Shown one piece after another: positions 22,786 to 33,782 of a DNA stretch of 64,000 nucleotides. The translations under genes were made by a program, and so were the position numbers. This DNA is from Zymoseptoria tritici IPO323 (Eukaryota > Ascomycota > Dothideomycetes > Mycosphaerellales > Mycosphaerellaceae): contig NC_018212.1 in assembly GCF_000219625.1 (NCBI RefSeq), positions 1,816,501 to 1,880,500 on the forward strand, given 5' to 3'. Each line of letters opens with the position of its first letter. Position 1 is the first letter of the stretch. The notes under the pieces were generated by a model. The model did no database searches. It saw nothing but the letters and a program-made list of their open reading frames with translations, and was not told the DNA's origin.

Positions 22786-25700
22786 AGTTACACTAATATA
22801 GTCGTTCGTTCCCTTAATGTGTCTTTAATACGAAACCCCGCCCGGTTCCGTAGTTTGTTTGTTATAATAAGTGTAAACTATATTAATGTCCTCCTCGTTT
22901 AAGACACCCGTCTAACAGAGGATATCGTAGTAGAAAATGTGTCCGCCTTCCTATTAATTGCGATTACGAGCTATTTAGTCGAGACTAATAGAGCGTTCGT
23001 AGGGGGAGTCGCTATAATAATTAACTCTAACACTACCGCCTAGGACCCTAAAGACTACATTGTCTATAAGGACTACGTAGGTAAGTTGCTAGTAGTTAAA
23101 GTTGTATATAAGGGACGACCTCTAGTCGTCTCTAGCGTATATTGTCTAACTAATAAAGGCTAACGCCTTACTTAGTTAACTAATGTAACATAGAGCATTT
23201 AAGGGACTTAAGCAATTAAGGCCTACGATATTGTAGGCGGTAATTAGAACTAGGCCCTCCTTCTAATAGATAAGAGGACCCGTTCGAGTATACGAAGGTC
23301 GCTCGTAGACGCGAACAATGCCCTACTTACTACACTAGGTAGAAACGAGATCATACTAATTAACGGCTAGCGAGAAACTAACCCTAACATAGTAGAATTC
23401 TCGTTTTATAAAGGAGGAAGAGGCTGCTCGCGGATTAACCGTCTCTACGTACGAGACGATTAGCTCTATATAGCGAGAGATTAGGGGATTGTTTATTTAG
23501 GACTGCACACCGATTACTATAGTGTAGAAGTAAAGCTCCGATTCGAGACTAACGCCTAGCGTAGTCCCGGTCGATAGAGATTAAACCCGATACTACTCGA
23601 TAGGTAGTAGATACCGAATAGCCTAAACAACTCTATTAAAGTTCTACCCGGTATTAATCCTATTACCGAGTAGTTATCGTTCAAAGCGGCTATTCAAAAG
23701 GCGTACAAAGAAATAGCTACCGAAATGTATAGGAAACGGGGTAAGCTAGCGTACAACCTAATAAAAAGGCGCGACAATTTAGTAAAACAGCGTTCGATTG
23801 CTAAGCCCGACTTTAGACTCGAGGATCGTATAGCGGCGGTTGAAGTATAGTAGCAATGTCTAGCCGAATAGCAACACAAGGCATATTCGTACGCTACGTA
23901 TGCTAAGAAGTAGCTATATAACGAGAAGCCGATAAAGTAGTTCTACGCCCGCGCGAAGGTATTTAATATAGAACTTATTAAAGGCCTTAGCGGGCTAGAC
24001 GGTATAGTTAAGACAGACCCTACGGAGATAACTCGAATAGCGGCAGACTTCTACGGTTATTTGTATAATATAAAGCCGTTAGATAATAGCGTACGTAGGA
24101 TACTAATTAACTCGTATACAAAGGTAGTCCCCTAAGAAGACGCGGAGAACCTCGTTCGGCAGATTAGCCCTATAGAGGTGTTAGCATCGATACGACGTAC
24201 GGCTACAGGTAAGTCGCCGGGTATTAATAGCCTGCCTTATAAACTCTATAAGTCTCTTATACGCTAAATTAAAGGGGAACGAGATAGCCTAAGAGAGGGC
24301 AAGAAATTACGAGGAGAGGACGTAGAGTACTCTAGGTACGACGAAGAAAGGAATGCCTAAAAGGCGCCTAAAGTCTGCTATCGAATAGCTACTCTGTTTA
24401 ATTAAATTAATAAGGTAGGAACAACACCGGAAGGATAGACAGAAGGTGTCTTAACAATATTGTTTAAGAACAAGGGCGAACGCTCTAACCTAAAGAACTA
24501 CCGACCGCTGTCCCTAATAAACGTAGACTATAAGATCTATACCGAGGTATTAATGCAAAGGTTAGTTAAGGCGCTATTAAACGTAATTAGGTTACATTAA
24601 ACTACGTTCCTTCTAGGACGTTTAATTAACGACAACGTCTATACGATTTAGTACCTTATCGACCTGCATGCCCCTAGTAACAACGGCGCGCCGCCTCTAG
24701 AGGAAGAAGGCATAGCTATCCTCTTCCTTAATTAAGAAAAAGCGTACGACCGAGTTAGTTATGTATATCTATAGGAGTGCCTCTCGAAGCTTAGGATACT
24801 AGAGCGGTTTATCTAGTAGTTAAGAGTTCTCTACACAGATGCACGCATTAGAGTGTATGTTAATAGTTTCCTTAGTGAATTCGTTATAGTAAAAAGCGGT
24901 ATCCGACAGGGAGACCCGATTAGCTGTGTGCTGTTTATTGCGGCAATAGAGGCTCTGGCCCTTACGGTCCTTAAAGATCTAAGAATTAGAGGAACGACGG
25001 TTAGAAACATGCTTATTAAGATTAGACTCTTCGTAGACGATACTTAGATTATCTTGCGTAACTAGGCGGAAGCCGATGCAGCAGTTAAACTCCTTAATAC
25101 GTACAATTCTAGCTCGGGTGCTAGAATTAATTAGTCGAAATCCTTTCTACTTAAAGTCGGCAACGTACTACCTATATATATCCCTAGTATATAACTAGTG
25201 TCTACGGAGAACCTATACATTTACCTAGGTGTGCTAGTAGGTGTCGATACGAAGGAGCAGCTCGAAGCCTTCTAGCAGAGAATAATCTAAAAGTACGTAG
25301 ATAGGTCGGATATGTAGCTTAAGTTGTTCCTCTCGTTAAAAGGACGAGTAATAGTAGCGAACTTAATGCTTGTGTCTATTTTACGCTATTACGTTAAATT
25401 GCTTTATGTCCCCGCGGACGTCCGCAAACGGCTTACGAAGGAGTATTACCGATTAGTATAGAATAACCGCTTACGAGGAGCTATAAAGGGCCTGCACGCC
25501 TACTATGTCCTTAAACACAGAGGCATTAGTTGCTAGGACCTCGACTCGATAGTCGACGTATCTGTCGTATCTATAGCTATCCGCGCTTCGACTAACCCTA
25601 ACCTCCCCTAGGTTCGAATTGCGACGGAGATATTAATTCGGTGTATAAGGGGCAAGCTAATATCGGCGGCGTTAAAGTACCCGTAGTTTCAAAGGTAGTC

Positions 25701-26536
25701 GACAGCTATACGCGCGCTACTAGGCACATTCGGCTCCTACTAGCTCGCATAGAGAAAGATGCACGTCCTCTACCTAGAGGACAGCATATTCTAATTTAAG
25801 CCTCTAGCAACACGAGTAGACGTCCTAGGTACACCGATCTTCTATTACCTACTCGCTAGGTCGAGGGAAGGACATAGAGCGCCTAAGTAGGTAGCGCGAG
25901 TTTAGCTAATGTTTTAGGAAGTAGGAGTACGCTAATTAATTAATTTATAGGACGAGGAGGCCTAAACTTTTGTCGCACCGCTAACGTTTAATAGCGTATA
26001 GAGTAGACGTGCCCTCGTTGTAGTTCAGCGGTTTATTAATAGCCTTCTAATTAAGTACGCCTCTACGATACGAAGGCACCGCACTATTAGTAAGGTGTAT
26101 TATAAGCCTCTCTACGGCGGCGGTGTGCTAGTCGCAGCCCTTCGTTATAAAGGCGGTCTAAAGAACGAGGACGACCTAGTCGAACTAAGCCTATTTTAGA
26201 CCGGCTTCCGAACGATGTACTAAGCGTTCCTAGAACGACGGCTCTCGACGACCGACTTTACCTTTAAAGTCGTTAGCACGATAGCGGCATATAACAGGCT
26301 AGCTCCTAGTAGGGAGTTAACCGTAGAGAAACTGTAGCGTAGAGTAAGGGTGCTATACGGTGTCCTAAAGACCGGCGACCTTATCTAGCGTCTCCTTTAT
26401 AGGGAGGTTAGGACTAGCCGGCGGCTTAATTAGATACTAGAGGAGCAACAGTAGTGCCTAATTAACACGGCTAACCTTAAATGTTCCTACATTTAGATAG
26501 ACTATATAGTAGCGAAGTCCGTCTAGACGGAGGTAC

Positions 26537-26710
26537 TGTCACAGGCTGTGCCTGGGGCATGGGCTTGGGCTGCGCCAAGCCTTTAAAAGTGGGGCGCAAT
26601 TTCAGAACACCGTTCTGAAATTCTTGTCTTTAGCCCAGTGGTAAAGCGCCCCACCCTGAACCCCAAGGTCGCCAGTTCGAGCCGGAGCTACCCCCGGCCG
26701 GACCCTGACA
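26537..26710 (+). mobile_element. Short LTR-like element with intact tRNA-like pol III boxes, unmutated copy
   Basis: This 174-bp GC-rich insert in RIP-degraded LINE DNA starts TGTCA, ends TGACA and is flanked by an exact GGTAC duplication (26532-26536 and 26711-26715). It contains a perfect A-box match TAGCCCAGTGG (26631-26641) and a near B-box AGTTCGAGCCG (26674-26684), 32 bp apart. It is strongly self-complementary: ATTTCAGAAC/GTTCTGAAAT with a 3-nt loop (26599-26621), GTGGGGCGC/GCGCCCCAC enclosing it (26589-26597 and 26646-26654), and GGCTTGG/CCAAGCC (26562-26581). There is no poly(A) or simple-repeat tail. Candidate identities are a solo LTR of a TRIM-like element, a MITE or a tRNA-derived SINE. 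The ends and 5-bp duplication favour the first. Confidence 0.8.
26599..26621. repeat. Perfect 10-bp hairpin inside the short element
   Basis: ATTTCAGAAC and GTTCTGAAAT are separated by ACC. The hairpin lies just upstream of the A-box. Confidence 0.75.
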
Positions 26711-27276
26711 GGTACGCCTAGTATAGTAGCGAATCGCTAATAAGCTCTAGGTACTACCGTTCTTTAAGTTTACTACATTAAAGGAGTTAATTAGTCTACT
26801 AGCAATCGGACTACCCCTCCGAGGGCTAGATAAGAGGCGTTAGCTTACAATCTGCTAGGTCGCCTTCTAGTTACTATAGAAGTGCTACCTATCGGTACTC
26901 CTTTAGCGAGAGGGCGAACTATTAGTAGGAGGAGTTAGCGAAGGGTTACTTTATAGAATCGCTAAAACGCTATATCTTTACCGATAGGGCGGCAGCGATA
27001 TCGGAGGTTTATAATAGTAAGCAGTGTCCACCGGCAACCTTTAAAAAGCTATAGGGTAAGGAGGCTAAAGGCATAAAAGTATCAAAGGGCCTACTCTGCC
27101 TCTAGCATATAACATTAGACGCAACGAGTAAATTAGTGCCCTAGTTCCAGGGCGTACGTCTAACATAGGCGATTATACTGTGTTCGTGCTACGTAACGCG
27201 CCTACCTAATAGGGTGCAGAACGCGAGGCATTAGTTCACCCCTACCATAGGGTAAGACCGGCGCGTGTGGATATAT

Positions 27277-27293
27277 AAAGGTTCGATTCCTTT
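27277..27293 (+). promoter_or_regulatory. Perfect pol III B-box / tRNA T-arm-like hairpin at the LINE 3' end
   Basis: AAAGG, loop TTCGATT, then CCTTT: a perfect T-arm shape containing GGTTCGATTCC, an exact B-box consensus match. I could not fold a full tRNA around it because no matching acceptor or anticodon stem is visible, so it is not called as a tRNA gene. It lies 70 bp before the right boundary of the L1-like LINE. Confidence 0.4.
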
Positions 27294-27362
27294 ACCGTGC
27301 TCCTGGAGGCATATTACCACCGTCGGGGCCTCCGCCGAATAAACATAAACAACTGCACCGCA

Positions 27363-27378
27363 CGATGTACCAATGTTC
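27363..27378. repeat. Target-site duplication of the L1-like LINE, right copy
   Basis: Exact copy of 20282-20297. Normal-composition host DNA begins here. Confidence 0.85.
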
Positions 27379-27532
27379 AGGCTCAAGGAAAGCTGCGGTA
27401 GCAGCAGAGTGACCATGAGCTGCATTTCATTCAGAGAGGAATTGAACCAATCAGAAGATGAGGATCTTTGCATCCGCCGAGAAACGTTTCCCGACATCAT
27501 CCTTCAGTTCGAAAGCCATAGTATTTCGAGGC

Positions 27533-27921
27533 ATGCTAGGATTCAAGAAGACCGTTCTTCTCGCGTTCATCGCGTTCATCGCGGTCACCGTTACCGCACT
27601 GGATCCTGCTTCGGGCATGAGTCTTCCCAAAACGCCACATCTTCGTTGTACTGAAACAGCCTCAGACATACTCCGGTGGGTACTGTTCACACCACGACGG
27701 CTACCGGTCCTTCCAGCTTCCGTGCGACGCTGTAAGACATACTGGACGGTCCTGCCAGTGGTCTCCGCGCTGACTTGAACATTGACTTGAAGAGCGGTCC
27801 CTGCGTTGTCACAATGCAATGCACTTTCGATTGGAAAGCGGGCAACGCAGCTTACCACTATGATGTGGAGCAATGCGATGGCGGCGAGGAGCGACGGGTG
27901 AAGTGTGAGATCGGAAAGTGA
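27533..27921 (+). pseudogene. Possible small secreted Cys-rich protein, probably frame-shifted
   Basis: ATG at 27533 opens a convincing signal peptide (MLGFKKTVLLAFIAFIAVTV, then TALDPA) followed by about 25 residues. A second coding-like stretch in another frame ends at TGA 27919-27921 with several cysteines (GPCVVTMQCTFDW ... EQCDGGEERRVKCEIGK). No acceptable GT-AG intron joins the two frames, so either the gene is frame-shifted or my model is wrong. It lies 155 bp from the transposon boundary, a typical setting for candidate effectors. No family is recognised. Confidence 0.3.
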
Positions 27922-29555
27922 TAATAGCGACATCGTCCGAGTCGATCGCAATGATCATATAGTGGTAAGGGCAGGAATGTGGCCAGCGATTCTGTCACGC
28001 AGGACATCTTGCGAGCGAGATGAGGATCATGTCCGGAAGCATCTTCGGCGAATAAGGCATCATGATACCCATAGTTGACGAACTGCTGCCATTTTGAGGT
28101 CACATCACAAGTCGGCCCGTGGATGTCCTGGAAGGTTGCTCTTGTCAGGCTGTTGTTGCTAACGTTGCGATAGCCGCCGTGATGATGAACGGCGTGCAAA
28201 GATTGGATGACGGCTGGCCAGACTTCCGGATCTCTTCCAAGAGATAGTCGATGCATGCGATGTCAATCAACCGGTAGGCGTTCTCCGACTCTGAGTTCAA
28301 GTTGGTAATTGTACTCACCTGATCGTGTCCATCCAAGGAGGTCGCATAACCTGTGCGCTGGCAGCACGGTGCCGTCAATATTTAATTGAATGCCTCAGGC
28401 AAGAGGGCTGACGTAAGGATTCCGATTCCTCGGGCTCGGGCTTTTCGCGCAATTCTCCGACTCCTCCATCTGCACGACAACGACAGCGACCGACCGCTCT
28501 GGAGAGCAGCTCATACATGATAGCCTGCATGCGGCTTCAAAGCGACGTTTCGATTGCCCAAGCTGCCGACCGAGATAGGCGATTGCTCCGCGCCCCGAAA
28601 AGATGCAGTCCGCGAGGCCACTGCCGCCTTCTCGACGCACGCGAACAATTCTCGGAAGGCTCGCGACTCAAGAGATGGGGACGTGGACAGAGGTACAATG
28701 CGGAGGCTGGCGGCATTGCAGCGCACCTTCAGGCTCAAGTGCGGCCATCAACCCGAGCTTGCTCTACGGTGTGCTCAGTCGTTGTGTGAAGCTCGTATCT
28801 GCCTGAAGAGACGTGGTCCATAGCATGGAGCAAGAGTTGGTTTGGTAACGCAGTCGTGGACCTCTAGCCGATATGTCTGTCGGAGAAGATCTGGCCGAAT
28901 GCTGCACTATACCCTCGACTGTTGTTCGGGACCGGAGAGTCCTCATGGTGCTGGAGTCCTTCCCTTTGCAAGATACTGTACGGCTTGATGGCTCGCGACG
29001 GCCCCCGCTTTGTGCTCAGGTCAGCAGTCCACTGTAATCAACGGCGGGCCCCGTGGCGAAAGCTGCAGCCTTTCAAGGTGCAGAGAACCGGCGGTAGGTG
29101 GTCGCCTTTTCCACCCATCGAACTGTCACGACGTGACTTTGCATGAACGCAGGAAGTGCGTCCCTCTTCCGCAAAATCGCACGCTCGTCGAAGCAGGTAA
29201 ATGGGAAGCTGTCCACCCTTCAAGACGAGCCGGACGAGTGCCGCTGCAATGCTGCTTCGACAGAATAGGTAGGCACCGCGATCATGGAACTCAAGCGGTT
29301 GGCCACATGGAACTCAAGCAGTTGGCCAGTATGTGCGATTTGATGGTGCTGGAGGTGTAGGCAAGTAGGGTGCTGGAGGTGTAGGCAAGTAGAGGCCTGG
29401 CAGGAGCTGCTGATCGCTTCTCGGTAAGGTACTCCGACAGCCAACGTCCCGGCAATGGCATTGACTTTGAAACGGCGGGGTAATGTGGCGGGGTGATGGC
29501 TCCTAAAAGGCGATTGACAGACCGGTCAGACGTTCGACTCGACCTCACCTCCTTC
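27922..29555. other. No supported gene; short tandem duplications
   Basis: Open frames on both strands are short, overlapping and without domains. Two small direct duplications stand out: CATGGAACTCAAGC followed by G/A and GTTGGCC at about 29284 and 29306, and a 23-bp unit GGTGCTGGAGGTGTAGGCAA... repeated at about 29344-29391. Confidence 0.45.
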
Positions 29556-30860
29556 ATGGCGACCCAAGAAAGGCCCACTCCAGGCGACGACGGGGAAGTG
29601 CATGGTCCCGCCTTTCTTACCGGCTATCCTCACATCTCATACGGCCTCTCCTTTCCAGAAACGTGCTTGAAGCACGTAACAAACACATTCAGTGCCTCTC
29701 GAGTCTACATCATCGCATCGGCTTCTCTTTCCCGCAACACCGACTATGTCAAACGACTCCAGAAGGCTTTGAGTAACAAAGTCGTCGGGACTCGCTATGG
29801 CATGAAACCGCATACTCTCTGGTCAGAGATTCTTGAGGTCACGAAAGAAGCGATCGACCTCAACGTCGACCTGCTCATCACACTCGGAGCCGGATCTCTG
29901 ACTGATGGTGCAAAGGTTATCGCCCTCGTATGTATAGTTTTCTAGGCGACCGTTGAGTCCAGCGCTGAACCTAGCTCCCAGGCCATATCCAATAAAGCAC
30001 AAACCTTTTCTGATCTGGATGCTCTCCACGCCGGCGACGACTGGACCGCTCAGCGGCATGATCTTCGACCACCGACGATACCGATAATCTCAGTCCCGAC
30101 ATCCCTCTCCGGAGGCGAATACTCCTTCCTCGGCGGCGCCACCAATGACCAGACACATCACAAGCATGGCTTTGGTCATCCAACGAAAGGTCCGGCCCTG
30201 GTGATCCTCGATCCGACGCTCACAGCCACTACTCCGCCTTCTGTCTGGCTGCAGTCTGGCGTGCGAGCGATTGACCACTGCGTGGAGGGATTGTGCTCCC
30301 TCTCTTCCACACCAGCCAGCGACGAAGCGGCGGAGAAGGGTCTCAAGCAACTTGCACCTGGCCTACTGAAGTGTCACGCTGATCCTCAGGACGTGGAAGC
30401 TAGACTTGCGTGTCAAATGGGAGTCATCGATGCGATGGCCGTTGTGTTCCAGCATGGCGTACCGATGGGTGCGTCACATGGGATCGGACACCAACTAGGG
30501 CCCCTGGGAGTCGGCCATGGCGAGACGAGTTGTGTACTCTTGCCGGCAGTGTGCAGGTACAATCTGTCGGTCAATGCTGATAGGCAGGAGAAGGTTAAAA
30601 AAGTGCTTTGGGGAGAGAAGACTGTTGCAAAGCTGCTGAAGGCTAAAGGGTTGGTGCAGAAGGATGAGTTGGCAGCAGTGTTGGATGTTTTCATCCGAGA
30701 GCTGGGATTGCCGAGGACTTTGAAGGATGTCAATGTTGGGATGGACAAGCTGGACTTGTTGGCTGAGAACTCGTTGAAGGATCGCTGGTGCAGAACGAAC
30801 CCGAGGCCGTTGAGGGAGAAGAAGCATGTGTTGGTGATTTTGGAAATGGTAAAGGGTTGA
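29556..30860 (+). CDS. Iron-containing alcohol dehydrogenase, maleylacetate reductase-like
   Basis: Two exons, 29556-29927 and 29982-30860, with a 54-bp phase-0 intron (GTATGT donor, GCTGAAC branch, CCCAG acceptor), giving 416 residues. Family hallmarks: LLITLGAGSLTDGAK (NAD(P)-binding GAGS motif), IPIISVPTSLSGGEYS, TNDQTHHKHGFGHP, and the metal-site region GASHGIGHQLGPLGVGHGET with its histidines. Maleylacetate reductases convert maleylacetate to 3-oxoadipate in hydroxyquinol/resorcinol breakdown. Fungal paralogues act on various substrates, so the exact substrate is inferred. An upstream in-frame ATG at 29496 would add 20 residues; 29556 is preferred because the family starts close to the HGPAF segment. 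No pathway neighbours are adjacent. Confidence 0.88.
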
Positions 30861-31864
30861 AGAGGGTGGACCACAGGAATGGACGAATGCTGTCGATCAA
30901 TTCCGTCAAGGTACTTACCTCCGTGCTTCCGCTCAAACTGCACCAACTAAGCTAATCAACTAAGCTAATCGAGCGAAGCATGTAAGGCGAGGAGTGCGCG
31001 GAAGGTTGGTGAGCTCGGCATTGAAATCCGTTCTACGACAACGACACGGTCCCATCGGTACTTTGGTTCCTTGTTATCGCTTGCATTTGACTATGCAAAG
31101 TGCACCTAGGTACCTGTGCAGTTTGAGCGGAAGCACGGAGGAACCACGCCATGCTTCCCATCCTCCCCATTTTGCTGAGACCTGCTAATTGACCAGTATC
31201 TGCCGGTAGAGCGCCTTCCAAACCTACCCGTTCTCTTAGGAGGCCGGTGTTGTAGGCATGCAGCGCCATCCTACCATCGAAGACGCACAGCATGCTTTGC
31301 TAGCATAACCGCTCTGCCACCAGCATGTCCTGCCGCACGCACATGCTAATCGCTGATCAGGTTCCACACTTCCAGTCTGGGTCTTCCGATCTAGCAGACA
31401 TTGTAGTGATCTCCCGAAAATACCCTTGTCTTCAGGAGCAAGCAGTGCCATTCAAGCTGGTCTAAACAATAGCTCTGTTGGCCACAACAATGACCACCGG
31501 GACTCGACAAAGGCCATGCCCTACACTGCAGACTCCTTTCTCTTGTGCCTCTTTGTCAATGGACTATAATGCCAATGTTCCTTGTCAAGTAACGCACAAG
31601 CGTCTTGTGTCCATCTGTTCTCACCATTCGCTGTTTGGCATTAATATGACCGCTTCATCACCAACAAATCTTCTTCTCTCCTCATCTTCACTCTACAGAC
31701 CATCTCGAACACCAAGTCCTCACCAAGACCTCCAACTCACAGCTTTCTGGCAAAGCTACAACCTTGTTCACCACATCCAACAAGTTCTGTTCCGGCATCA
31801 GATCTTCTCCTCCACCACGCTTTCCGGTAAAGCTCAAACCCCACCCCAATCAAACAACATCGAC
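30861..31864. other. No supported gene
   Basis: Intergenic DNA. The distal part (31478-31864) is open in frame with the next gene, but its composition (CT/CA-rich, ending in a CAATCAAACAACATCGAC leader) looks like a 5' UTR. Confidence 0.45.
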
Positions 31865-32296
31865 ATGGTCAATCCAGCTGCAATTGCTCGCGCCGAGCGC
31901 TGCATGGTCCAGTACGATCACGCATACGATGCAGTCGTCGACATGCGGATACTCGTTGACCAAGACGAGCAAGTCCTCAACACAACTTCCCAGGCGTGGG
32001 CTGCGGAAATGAGCCTCTTGGAAACCGCGATCGAGGTCTTTCGCAGCTCTGACGATGGCATCCGCAGTACTACACAGGACTCCCTCATCGCGCTGGCTAC
32101 ACGAACCAGCCATCTTGAAAATACCATGGCTGTTCTTAACAATCGTTGGGAGATTCGCGTGGCTCTTCTGGAAGACCTCGAGGCCGAACTCGACGTTGCT
32201 ACAGTCCGCATGGAGTACTTCATGAATCTAGCGGGAGGCGGCGACGGCGGCAATGACGATGCGCAGTTCGATCCTGACCTCCAGGACGAGGAATGA
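31865..32296 (+). CDS. Small hypothetical helical protein
   Basis: Single exon of 143 residues beginning MVNPAAIARAERCMVQYDHA and ending in a Gly/Asp-rich acidic tail (GGGDGGNDDAQFDPDLQDEE). The body is mostly helical with heptad-like spacing of Leu, Ile and Val, so a coiled coil is likely. The ATG at 31865 has a good fungal context (ACATCGACATGG). Upstream in-frame ATGs, as far as 31478, would add low-complexity sequence and are less likely. There is no signal peptide or membrane segment. I do not recognise the family. Confidence 0.55.
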   Translation: MVNPAAIARAERCMVQYDHAYDAVVDMRILVDQDEQVLNTTSQAWAAEMSLLETAIEVFRSSDDGIRSTTQDSLIALATRTSHLENTMAVLNNRWEIRVALLEDLEAELDVATVRMEYFMNLAGGGDGGNDDAQFDPDLQDEE

Positions 32297-33782
32297 TCGA
32301 ATCTACTTGGAGATCGGCCCTGAGCATGGCCTTAAACTGCTCCAAGCATCGCACTGCCTGGTTGCAGTGTGAACAATGATGCGAAACTCCTGCCTGGAGC
32401 GGGAGTTATAGCCCGGTACATGGCTCAAAACTGTTCCAAAATCGCTTGCTCGGTAAGCGTCCACATGACGAGAAGTCCTGCCTGGTTTGCAGTGACTAGA
32501 TCCTCACCACTCACGATGTATATACACAACACACAACGAATTATACACAACAACACCAACGAGGTGCTAGTCCCACAAGGGCTGCGACATTCTCATGCCG
32601 GTTCTCGGTGGTCTTGCCGCTCTCATGCACGAGGTCGATGAGATGCTCGACCCGACTCCCGCCGAGGAAATGAAGATGATCATCTCTCGCCCCGGCCAGG
32701 GCCGCACAAACATGACCGGCCGAACATGACTCGGCTCGGCCAATCCCACAAGAGCATTATCCTCGCCGAGATGTTCTCCGCTACCTTCAAGCCGGCTGCT
32801 GGGTCTTCGATGAGTCGCCCTGATCGCTCGCCCGGCTATGGGCCCTGACCAGGCCGGTCGCACAAGAACATGCGTCTGGCTCTGGCTGTGGGAAGAGAGA
32901 TGATTACCATCTTTCCGGCCATGAAGACTTGCCACGCCGCGCTGAAGACATACTATGCGTTCCGCGCCGCACTCAATACGTACTATGTGTTCCGTGCCGC
33001 ACTCAACACATACTATGTGTTCCGCGCCACGCTCAATACCTACTATGGGTGGTTTTGTCGCTGGAAGATATCGGCTAAGAAGACCGCACTCTCATCTTCT
33101 GCAACTCCACGCTTGCCTCGACTTCCTCATAAACATCGAGGAGAAGGGCCGCACTCCCACAGCTACTTTCCGGCTATCTACCAGGACCACCGGTAAGTCT
33201 ACATCGGCCATAGGTATGGTTTCTCGCTCGAAAGGCCACGATGACGGCTACCAGCGTGGAGATAATGGACACGACTATATCGAAGAAATCTTCGTCCGTG
33301 GAGGCATGTGGCCTTGTTCAAGTATGTCATCAACTATGCTCTTGCGTTCGTGCTCGGGGTGTTTAGGTCGCTTATTGGCTCTCTCACCTGTAGCATATAT
33401 CAGATCAACATATATCTTCAAACTCACCGTCTGCTCCTAATTTTCACTTCTCACATGATTATACCTTTCATGTTGTATTGAATTCTCCACGTCTCCTGCT
33501 AGTCCATTGCTGGTTTGCCTTTGACTTCCGTGGGCGGGTGGCCCTTCCCGACGATCTCACAGGCGAACGAGAGACTCCCGATCGTGCTGTCGTTCCAGGC
33601 GAACGAGAGACTCTCCAACGTGCTGTCATTCCAGACTATCTCATATCTCAGAACGCCGCCAATCGCCTGTGAGGCTCGCAACCACTCATCAGTAAGTCGC
33701 ATTCACCAATTTCATGTCTCTCTCCCGCGAGACCAGACCGAGAAAGTCTTCTGCTCGCACTCCCATTCCTCGCCCTGCTCGC
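32297..33782. other. No confident gene; contains short tandem repeats
   Basis: Open frames are short and interrupt each other. A 30-bp tandem repeat lies at 32941-33050 and a roughly 33-bp duplication at about 33565-33635 (CGAGAGACTCYC... twice). A coding-like stretch at 32594-32728 (MPVLGGLAALMHEVDEML...) ends in a stop and could be part of an unrecognised or broken gene. Confidence 0.4.
32941..33050. repeat. 30-bp tandem repeat, about 3.6 copies
   Basis: The unit is like CTCAATACGTACTATGTGTT plus CCGCGCCGCA, with scattered substitutions. All copies keep the same phase, so in one plus-strand frame it would encode a repeating LNTYYVFRAA decapeptide. Confidence 0.7.

Larger units (their letters stand above)
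22880..27225 (+). pseudogene. L1-like LINE ORF2, endonuclease-reverse transcriptase, RIP-degraded
   Basis: A plus-strand frame with Gln/Trp codons turned to stops. Recognisable order: an N-terminal endonuclease-like region with LYVRDD and LGLHTDYYSVEVKL (about 23440-23540), and the pre-RT block ATGKSPGINSLPYKLYKSL (about 24205-24255). Then come NLKNYRPLSLINVDYKIYTE (about 24490), FLN-stop-EKAYDRV (24721-24765), GIRQGDPISCVLFI (about 24900) and catalytic FVDD (25030-25041). The C-terminal part after the RT carries no clear RNase H. Codons continue on both sides of the 174-bp insertion at 26537, confirming that the insertion came later. Confidence 0.75.
20298..27362 (+). mobile_element. L1-like non-LTR retrotransposon, heavily RIP-degraded
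   Basis: A 7.1-kb element bounded by an exact 16-bp duplication. It has a 5' region (20298 to about 21000), ORF1 with a zinc knuckle (about 21000-22785), ORF2 with endonuclease-like, reverse transcriptase and C-terminal parts (about 22880-27225), and a 3' region ending in normal-composition DNA. RT motifs (EKAYDR, GIRQGDPISCVLF, FVDD) and the pre-RT GKSPGINSLPYKLYKSL are of the L1/Tx1 type rather than Tad1. Dozens of stops at Gln/Trp positions make it inactive. A short unmutated element (26537-26710) interrupts ORF2. Confidence 0.85.

Noticed and set aside
26537..26710. The short element as a plain tRNA gene
   Set aside because: A- and B-box spacing fits, but anticodon and acceptor stems do not pair. 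The sequence is bounded by TG...CA ends and target duplications, so it is a mobile element.
27230..27300. Functional tRNA gene around the T-arm hairpin
   Set aside because: No 7-bp acceptor pairing, D-arm or anticodon arm can be formed with the perfect T-arm.
29928..29945. Possible premature stop, or an 18-bp intron, in the alcohol dehydrogenase gene
   Set aside because: A normal 54-bp intron (29928-29981) with GTATGT, a branch site and CAG joins the frames and restores the expected family sequence. An 18-bp intron is not plausible.
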